In this document: positions 6,640-10,453 of the stretch, piece by piece
Position numbering within the stretch: the first letter of the stretch is position 1
Layout: each line of letters opens with the position of its first letter
Assembly: GCA_015904075.1 (NCBI GenBank)
Contig: JABMDH010000081.1
Location: 1 to 10,453, forward strand
Reading direction: 5' to 3'
Source of the DNA: Nitrospira sp.
Lineage (GTDB): Bacteria; Nitrospirota; Nitrospiria; Nitrospirales; Nitrospiraceae
Length of the DNA stretch: 10,453 nucleotides
The notes under the pieces: model-generated
Told to the model about the DNA's origin: nothing
Database searches by the model: none
The model's input: only the letters and a program-made list of their open reading frames with translations
Made by a program: the position numbers and the translations under genes

Positions 6640-6645
6640 CTCCTC
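6640..6645 (-). promoter_or_regulatory. Ribosome binding site deciding the mutL start
   Basis: The transcript reads GAGGAG nine bases before GTG 6630. The upstream GTG candidate (6666) has only a pyrimidine-rich run before it. This favours the shorter start, which also places the conserved GKIHILPEDVV close to the N-terminus, as in other MutL proteins. Confidence 0.7.
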
Positions 6646-6693
6646 ACGCACGATGACAGGGGACACAGGCGGGACGGCAGGATGCCGTAATAC

Positions 6694-7440
6694 TCATCTG
6701 ATTTCTGCCAGCTTGTTCTTGGCCAGTTTGGATTCATCGGATGCGGGAAACTCTTCGAGCACACGTTTCAGACTCTTCCTCGATTTGACCAGATCTCCGG
6801 TTTCCGCTGTCGCCAAGCCAAGCTTATACAAGGACGCGGGAACTTTTTCATTGCCGGGATATTCCGCGACCAAATAGTCAAATGTTTGAATGGCGCGTCC
6901 ATAGTCCTTCAAATTGTAATACGACTCGCCGAGCCAGTACTGCGCGTTGGGGGTCAGCGACGTGCCTGAAAAGTCTTTGACGAAACGCTGGAAACCGGCC
7001 ACCGCGAGCTCATATTTACCGTTGAGATAATCGTTATACGCCAAATTGAACGCCGATGTGGGCGTGATCCCCGGTGCCGTCGCAATGGCGGTTCCCGGCT
7101 CAGCCGGCTTCACTGGTTTGGAGACACGCGGCTCGGAAAATACAGGATCGATCTTCGCTGCCGGCTGCCCGGCCGTCTCTTCCAGTTTTGCCAAGCGCGT
7201 CTCAATTTTCTGAAGGCGGGTGACCACCTCATCGATCCGCTGCCGTCCGGGATCGGCATCTTTGCCCCGCTCGACCGACTCCAACCGTCGCAGCACCGCA
7301 TCCACCCGCTGATGGTCCTGCTCCTGCGATCGGGAGATCGTCGAAAGCTGGTCTCGCACCTCAACAAAATCGGCGTGCTTGGCACAGCCGGTCAACAATA
7401 CTATCGGGGCAAGCATCCAGAATGCGATCACGACCGGCAT
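6694..7440 (-). CDS. ybgF: Tol-Pal system lipoprotein YbgF/CpoB, usual size
   Basis: 248 residues from ATG 7440. It starts MPVVIAFWMLAPIVLLTGCA, a lipoprotein signal with Cys19. A short heptad-rich coiled coil follows (about residues 25-90, the trimerisation stem of YbgF), then a Pro/Ala/Thr-rich linker, then a C-terminal TPR block from about residue 128 (NLAYNDYLNGKYELAVAGF, NAQYWLGESYYNLKDYGRAI, NEKVPASLYKLGLA). In E. coli CpoB binds TolA and the cell-wall synthase PBP1B and tunes peptidoglycan synthesis during outer-membrane constriction; it is soluble there, whereas this one looks lipid-anchored. The start is set by GGAGG eight bases before ATG 7440; ATG 7455 overlaps that site and is less likely. 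It follows its longer paralogue after 20 bases. Confidence 0.88.
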   Translation of the reverse strand: MPVVIAFWMLAPIVLLTGCAKHADFVEVRDQLSTISRSQEQDHQRVDAVLRRLESVERGKDADPGRQRIDEVVTRLQKIETRLAKLEETAGQPAAKIDPVFSEPRVSKPVKPAEPGTAIATAPGITPTSAFNLAYNDYLNGKYELAVAGFQRFVKDFSGTSLTPNAQYWLGESYYNLKDYGRAIQTFDYLVAEYPGNEKVPASLYKLGLATAETGDLVKSRKSLKRVLEEFPASDESKLAKNKLAEIR

Positions 7441-7448
7441 ACAACGAT

Positions 7449-7453
7449 CCTCC
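7449..7453 (-). promoter_or_regulatory. Ribosome binding site deciding the ybgF start
   Basis: GGAGG in the transcript, eight bases before ATG 7440. It lies inside the first codons of the longer reading (ATG 7455), which argues against that start. With 7440 the lipid-accepting cysteine is residue 19, the same as in the upstream paralogue. Confidence 0.7.
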
Positions 7454-7460
7454 ATACGGC

Positions 7461-8822
7461 TTACCGAACGTCTTTGAGCTGCATCAGCTTATCCGACGCC
7501 TTTCCCGCTTCGGGACTCTTCGGATACAACATCACCACCTGCTTGAATGCCGAGGAGGCCCGCTTCATATCCTTGAGGGCCAGGTAGGCATAGCCTTTCT
7601 TCAGAATCGCGGACGGCACCTTCTCGCTGCGGGGATAATCGAGCTCTACCCGATCGTAGGCATCGATGGCCTTCCCAAAATCTTTTTTCCCGTAATACGA
7701 CTCTCCCTGCCAATACCGGGCATTCGGCGCCAAATCGGAGTTGGGATACTCCGAGAGAAACGCGGCGAATCCACGACGAGCGCCTTCCAAATCTCCATCT
7801 CGAAACAACGCCAAAACCTGCTCATATCGTACTCGATCTGCGGCTTCCTCCTGACCCTGGGCCGGTGCGGCTGCCGGTGATTCTTGCGGCGCGGCGATTG
7901 TGACTGAGGACGGTGTCGAAGCGGCCATTGACTGCTGCTCAGCCGGCTCCACCCCGGCATCGGGCTCGACGGCGGATCGTTGCGCCGGTTTCGCGGCCTG
8001 TGAACGAACACCCGGTTTCTGGCTGGTGCGCCCGGCTGGCTTTGTGAGAGACTCGATCCGGTGATCTTGATCATCGAGCCGCGCGGTAACCTTGTGCCCG
8101 ACAGATTCAAGGGTTTTGGCCACAGATGCAATACTCTTGTTGACCTCCGCCGCATGCGCGGAGGCGGTACGCTCCCCGTGCCCCACCCGATCGTCGAGAC
8201 TGGTGAGCGCTTCACGGAATCCTGTCAGGGCCTGGTTGAACTGCACGAACTTCTGTGAGATCTGATCGAGCCGCTGCTGACGGTCGGTCAATTCCTTTTG
8301 CTGTTCCTCAAGCCTGGCATCCACACGCTTCGCCAATGTGTCGTTTGTACGCTGTACGACATCCGCAATATCTTTCTTCAGCCCCCCCATGGCCTGCTCC
8401 ATGGCCCGGGACAGCTCGTCAAGTTTGGCCGCCACCTTCGCATCCTGGGTATCCAGGCTTTTCTGAACCCAGGCATGCCGCGTCGTATTGTCGGCATCCA
8501 TCTTCGCAGCCAATTGCTCGAGCTTCTTCGTTTGCTGTTCCGATTGCGCCAGCCGATGCTTGAGATCCTCCTGCTTTGCCTGCAGGTCCTGCGTCAGATA
8601 CAGGGCCTTTTCCAATTCGCCCCGCAACTGTGGCAATTCCTGATCACGCAGGGTGGAAATCTCCTGGCTTTGCCTGGCTCGCGTCTGCGAAAACTGGTCA
8701 TCCTGCTGTTTGATGCGCTGCTGAAGGACCTTCTCGGTTTGTTTCAAATCGGACTGTTGAGCCACACAACCGGAGAGAAACGCGAATGCGGCCACGATGA
8801 CCACGGCCTCGGTATGTTTCAT
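7461..8822 (-). CDS. Long YbgF/CpoB-like lipoprotein with extended coiled coil
   Basis: 453 residues, nearly twice a usual YbgF. The signal is MKHTEAVVIVAAFAFLSGC with lipobox Cys19. Residues about 22-265 are Gln/Glu/Lys/Leu-rich with heptad spacing and almost no Pro or Gly, predicting a very long coiled coil. A Pro/Ala/Gln/Ser-rich flexible linker covers about 266-329, and residues 330-453 are a YbgF-type TPR block (NARYWQGESYYGKKDFGKAI, YPRSEKVPSAILKKGYAYLA). The TPR part is clearly paralogous to the next gene (ARYWQGESYY against AQYWLGESYY). A rod this long could reach from the outer membrane to the peptidoglycan or to an inner-membrane partner, but that is inference. The ATG is supported by AGGAGG ten bases upstream. 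It lies 114 bases after pal, in the usual pal-ybgF order. Confidence 0.87.
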   Translation of the reverse strand: MKHTEAVVIVAAFAFLSGCVAQQSDLKQTEKVLQQRIKQQDDQFSQTRARQSQEISTLRDQELPQLRGELEKALYLTQDLQAKQEDLKHRLAQSEQQTKKLEQLAAKMDADNTTRHAWVQKSLDTQDAKVAAKLDELSRAMEQAMGGLKKDIADVVQRTNDTLAKRVDARLEEQQKELTDRQQRLDQISQKFVQFNQALTGFREALTSLDDRVGHGERTASAHAAEVNKSIASVAKTLESVGHKVTARLDDQDHRIESLTKPAGRTSQKPGVRSQAAKPAQRSAVEPDAGVEPAEQQSMAASTPSSVTIAAPQESPAAAPAQGQEEAADRVRYEQVLALFRDGDLEGARRGFAAFLSEYPNSDLAPNARYWQGESYYGKKDFGKAIDAYDRVELDYPRSEKVPSAILKKGYAYLALKDMKRASSAFKQVVMLYPKSPEAGKASDKLMQLKDVR

Positions 8823-8832
8823 ACGCCGGTGA

Positions 8833-8838
8833 CCTCCT
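8833..8838 (-). promoter_or_regulatory. Strong ribosome binding site of the long YbgF-like gene
   Basis: AGGAGG in the transcript, ten bases before ATG 8822. The 23-base hairpin at 8846-8868 ends only seven bases upstream of it, so folding there could affect ribosome access. Confidence 0.7.
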
Positions 8839-8845
8839 CTTCTTC

Positions 8846-8868
8846 ATATGATCCTGTACGAATCATAT
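8846..8868 (-). promoter_or_regulatory. Hairpin just upstream of the long YbgF-like gene
   Basis: In the transcript: ATATGATTC, loop GTACA, GGATCATAT, a nine-pair stem including one G-U pair. No U-run follows, so it is not a classical terminator. It could be an mRNA-stability or processing hairpin, or an operator-like palindrome. The pairing is seen; the role is not. Confidence 0.4.
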
Positions 8869-8869
8869 C

Positions 8870-8887
8870 ACGCACCCTGCCGTGCGT
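8870..8887 (-). promoter_or_regulatory. Second hairpin in the pal-ybgF gap
   Basis: Perfect six-base arms ACGCAC/GTGCGT around a six-base loop, one base from the hairpin at 8846-8868. The two together fill the middle of the 114-base gap after pal. No matching promoter hexamers with good spacing were found. Confidence 0.35.
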
Positions 8888-8936
8888 ATGCCGCTACATC
8901 AGCAGTCATCAAAGGCCGCCGCCGTAATCCGGCCGA

Positions 8937-9608
8937 CTACTTCCTTGCTTTGACGACCAGATGTCCACGGCGATTCTGCGAGTAACACGACTCCGTATGC
9001 TCCGTGCAAGCCGGCCGCTCTTTGCCGTACGACACCACCGACAGCTGCTTGGGGGACACCCCGAGTTCGACCAGATAGTTCCGAACCGATTTGGCGCGCT
9101 TCTCGCCCAACACCAGATTATAGGCCGAGGTGCCCCGTTCATCGCAGTGTCCCTCGACTTTCAATTGAGCGCCCGAATTCGACTTGACCCATTCTGCATT
9201 GCGGGCCAAGATCTGGCGGCCTTCTTCAGAGATGGCAAAACTATCATAGGCGAACAAGACGTCCCGCAACCCGGCAGCCGCCGAGGCGATTTGTTCGGCT
9301 CGAATCTCTTCCATCTGGCGCGAGGCGCTGCTGGAATCGGCCTTGGCTGTCAAGGTATTCCCACCGAGTCGCTCTTCAGACGGATTCTTATCCAATCCGC
9401 GCAATCCACCCGAACCATGTTGTCCGGAAAACGAGGTGTCGGGAATATTCTGGCTGACTCCACCCTCATTGGAACCTTTGCCTGCTCCCTGCTGTGCGGA
9501 TTGAACATCTCCTCCGGACTGGACCGCTTTGGATGAACAACCGGATAAACCCAACAGGATCGATCCGAGAATCAATGGCGCACACATGATTGATTGCAAC
9601 TGTTTCAT
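8937..9608 (-). CDS. pal: Peptidoglycan-associated lipoprotein Pal
   Basis: 223 residues. Pal is the outer-membrane lipoprotein that binds peptidoglycan and, with TolB, couples the TolQRA motor to outer-membrane constriction. The signal MKQLQSIMCAPLILGSILLG is followed by LSGC with Cys24 as lipid site. Residues about 25-110 are a Ser/Gly/Gln-rich flexible tether. The OmpA-like domain starts near 114: LFAYDSFAISEEG, VEGHCDERGTSAYN, LGEKRAKSVRNYLVELGV, VVSYGKERPACTEHTESCYSQNRRGHLVV. The GH-DERGT and QNRR stretches are close to E. coli Pal. It lies 83 bases after tolB, as expected. The ATG has a GGGAGGGAG purine run seven bases upstream. Length is a little above E. coli Pal because of the longer tether. 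Confidence 0.95.
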   Translation of the reverse strand: MKQLQSIMCAPLILGSILLGLSGCSSKAVQSGGDVQSAQQGAGKGSNEGGVSQNIPDTSFSGQHGSGGLRGLDKNPSEERLGGNTLTAKADSSSASRQMEEIRAEQIASAAAGLRDVLFAYDSFAISEEGRQILARNAEWVKSNSGAQLKVEGHCDERGTSAYNLVLGEKRAKSVRNYLVELGVSPKQLSVVSYGKERPACTEHTESCYSQNRRGHLVVKARK

Positions 9609-9615
9609 ATCCCCA

Positions 9616-9624
9616 CTCCCTCCC
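9616..9624 (-). promoter_or_regulatory. Ribosome binding site of pal
   Basis: GGGAGGGAG in the transcript, seven bases before ATG 9608. It is a long purine run and suggests strong translation, which suits an abundant envelope protein. Confidence 0.6.
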
Positions 9625-9630
9625 GTAATT

Positions 9631-9649
9631 AAAGAGTTGCTCCCTCTTT
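9631..9649 (-). promoter_or_regulatory. Small hairpin in the tolB-pal gap
   Basis: Arms AAAGAG/CTCTTT with a seven-base loop, six bases upstream of the pal ribosome site. The stem is A-U rich and weak. No U-run follows it, so tolB and pal are probably read together. Confidence 0.25.
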
Positions 9650-9691
9650 CATACAGGGAAGGCCACTGTCGTGCAAGACCCCGCCGTGCTT

Positions 9692-10453
9692 TTACGACGC
9701 AGGCGACCAGGTTGGCGCACTGTTGTGCGTTCCAGTGAACGTGATCCGTTCGAGATCTTTTCCGTCGGCATTGATCATATAAATCTGACTCTTCCCTCCG
9801 GCCGTCGAACTGAAGACAAGATGCCGTCCGTCCGGAGACCAGGATGGAGAATCATCGACGCCTGGCCCACTCGTCAGTTGTACGCGCTTTTGGCCGTCCG
9901 GAGTGATCAAACAGATCTTGTACTCTTTCTTCGGGCTTCGGCAGACATAGGCAATCCAATTGCCTCGAGGAGACCAGGCCGGCGCCGCATTGTAGTCTCC
10001 TTCAAATGTCAGCCGGCGCACATTTGTCCCATCCATGCTCATGAGAAAAATCTGCGGCCCGCCGCTTCTGTCTGAAGTAAAAACCAGTTCTCGGCCGGAC
10101 GGAGACCACGAAGGCGAAAGATCGCCGCCGGCATGCACCGTCAATCGCTGCATCGCCTTTGTGCGTGTGTCCAAGCTGTAGAGCTCGGAATTGCCCTCAT
10201 GGCTGGACGCAAACGCCAGAAAGTTTCCATCGGGCGACAGGGCCGGAGTGATATTGAGCCCGCTCAACGAGACGAGCGTCCAGCGCTTTCCCGTCGCCAA
10301 CTCGATCATGTCGATGTTTTGTGTATTCCGATTGCGATAGGACGTGAACACGATGAACCGCCGGTCCGGCGACCATTTGGGCATGAGATTTAAAAATCCA
10401 TCGGCCGTCAGCTGGCGCGAATCGTATCCGTCGTAGTCCATCACGAACAATTC
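9692..10453 (-). CDS. tolB: Tol-Pal system beta-propeller protein TolB, C-terminal part (cut by window edge)
   Basis: The frame is open from the window edge, giving the last 253 residues; the signal peptide and N-terminal domain lie beyond base 10453. It is a series of PD40/TolB-type propeller blades, each with a W-S-P-D/S-G-like turn: KWSPDRRFIVFTSYRN, ALSPDGNFLAFASSHEG, SWSPSGRELVFTSDRSG, AWSPRGNWIAYVCRSP and SWSPDGRHLVFSS, with YDGYDSRQLT at the visible start. TolB is periplasmic and binds Pal and TolA, shuttling between them during division. The pal gene directly downstream supports the call. The stop is TAA at 9692 and the end, TWSPAS, is a plausible natural terminus. The other option, a generic PD40 protein, is unlikely given the neighbour. 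Confidence 0.93.
   Translation of the reverse strand, partial: ELFVMDYDGYDSRQLTADGFLNLMPKWSPDRRFIVFTSYRNRNTQNIDMIELATGKRWTLVSLSGLNITPALSPDGNFLAFASSHEGNSELYSLDTRTKAMQRLTVHAGGDLSPSWSPSGRELVFTSDRSGGPQIFLMSMDGTNVRRLTFEGDYNAAPAWSPRGNWIAYVCRSPKKEYKICLITPDGQKRVQLTSGPGVDDSPSWSPDGRHLVFSSTAGGKSQIYMINADGKDLERITFTGTHNSAPTWSPAS

Noticed and set aside
8298..8927. 209-codon plus-strand frame opposite the long YbgF-like gene
   Set aside because: Leu/Arg-rich antisense of a coiled-coil gene (Gln/Glu codons read backwards give Leu-rich shadows).
8823..8936. Sigma-70 promoter in the pal-ybgF gap (TATGAT near 8862-8867 on the minus strand)
   Set aside because: The -10-like hexamer is part of the hairpin and no acceptable -35 element lies 16-18 bases upstream.
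1..10453. CRISPR array, tRNA or rRNA genes
   Set aside because: No short regularly spaced repeats, and no cloverleaf or rRNA-like segment was found on either strand by eye.

Overview
This is a compact run of bacterial housekeeping genes. Every gene lies on the minus strand, so transcription runs from base 10453 towards base 1. The high G+C content, the GTG starts mixed with ATG, the purine-rich ribosome binding sites and the gene content (Tol-Pal envelope genes, mutL-miaA, MTA phosphorylase with a PfkB kinase, a PilF/PilW-like lipoprotein with RodZ) fit a Gram-negative bacterium. I think of the Nitrospira group first, but that rests on remembered gene neighbourhoods and is not proven here. 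There is no tRNA, rRNA, CRISPR, insertion sequence or phage gene.

Layout in transcription order. (1) Envelope block, 10453-6694: the C-terminal part of tolB, then pal, then two tandem YbgF/CpoB-type lipoproteins. The first of these has a very long coiled coil; the second has the usual size. (2) DNA repair, 6630-3941: mutL, broken by an internal tandem duplication. (3) miaA (tRNA isopentenyl transferase), mtnP (methylthioadenosine phosphorylase), a PfkB-family kinase, a TPR lipoprotein of PilF/PilW type and the start of a rodZ-like gene. These five are packed with overlaps of 4 bases or gaps of 2 to 10 bases, so they are very probably co-transcribed.

The unusual point is mutL. An 868-base segment (transducer domain, linker and the first part of the endonuclease domain) is present twice, at 5148-6015 and 4279-5146, with a period of 869 bases. 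Because 869 is not a multiple of three, the upstream copy runs into a stop at 5116 and the C-terminal metal-site motifs are left in another frame. Removing one period would restore a clean 606-residue MutL. The copies differ at 42 of 284 residues, neither carries a stop or frameshift, and the differences cluster in the linker. They therefore look like two separately evolved working alleles joined together, not a recent duplication. Either this is a real recombination event that inactivates or splits MutL, or it is an assembly joint between two strains; reads across 5147 decide.

No stretch longer than about 115 bases lacks a gene. The intergenic gaps hold hairpins before pal and before the first YbgF gene, and a possible pseudoknot after the mutL stop. 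I see no convincing factor-independent terminator or sigma-70 promoter.
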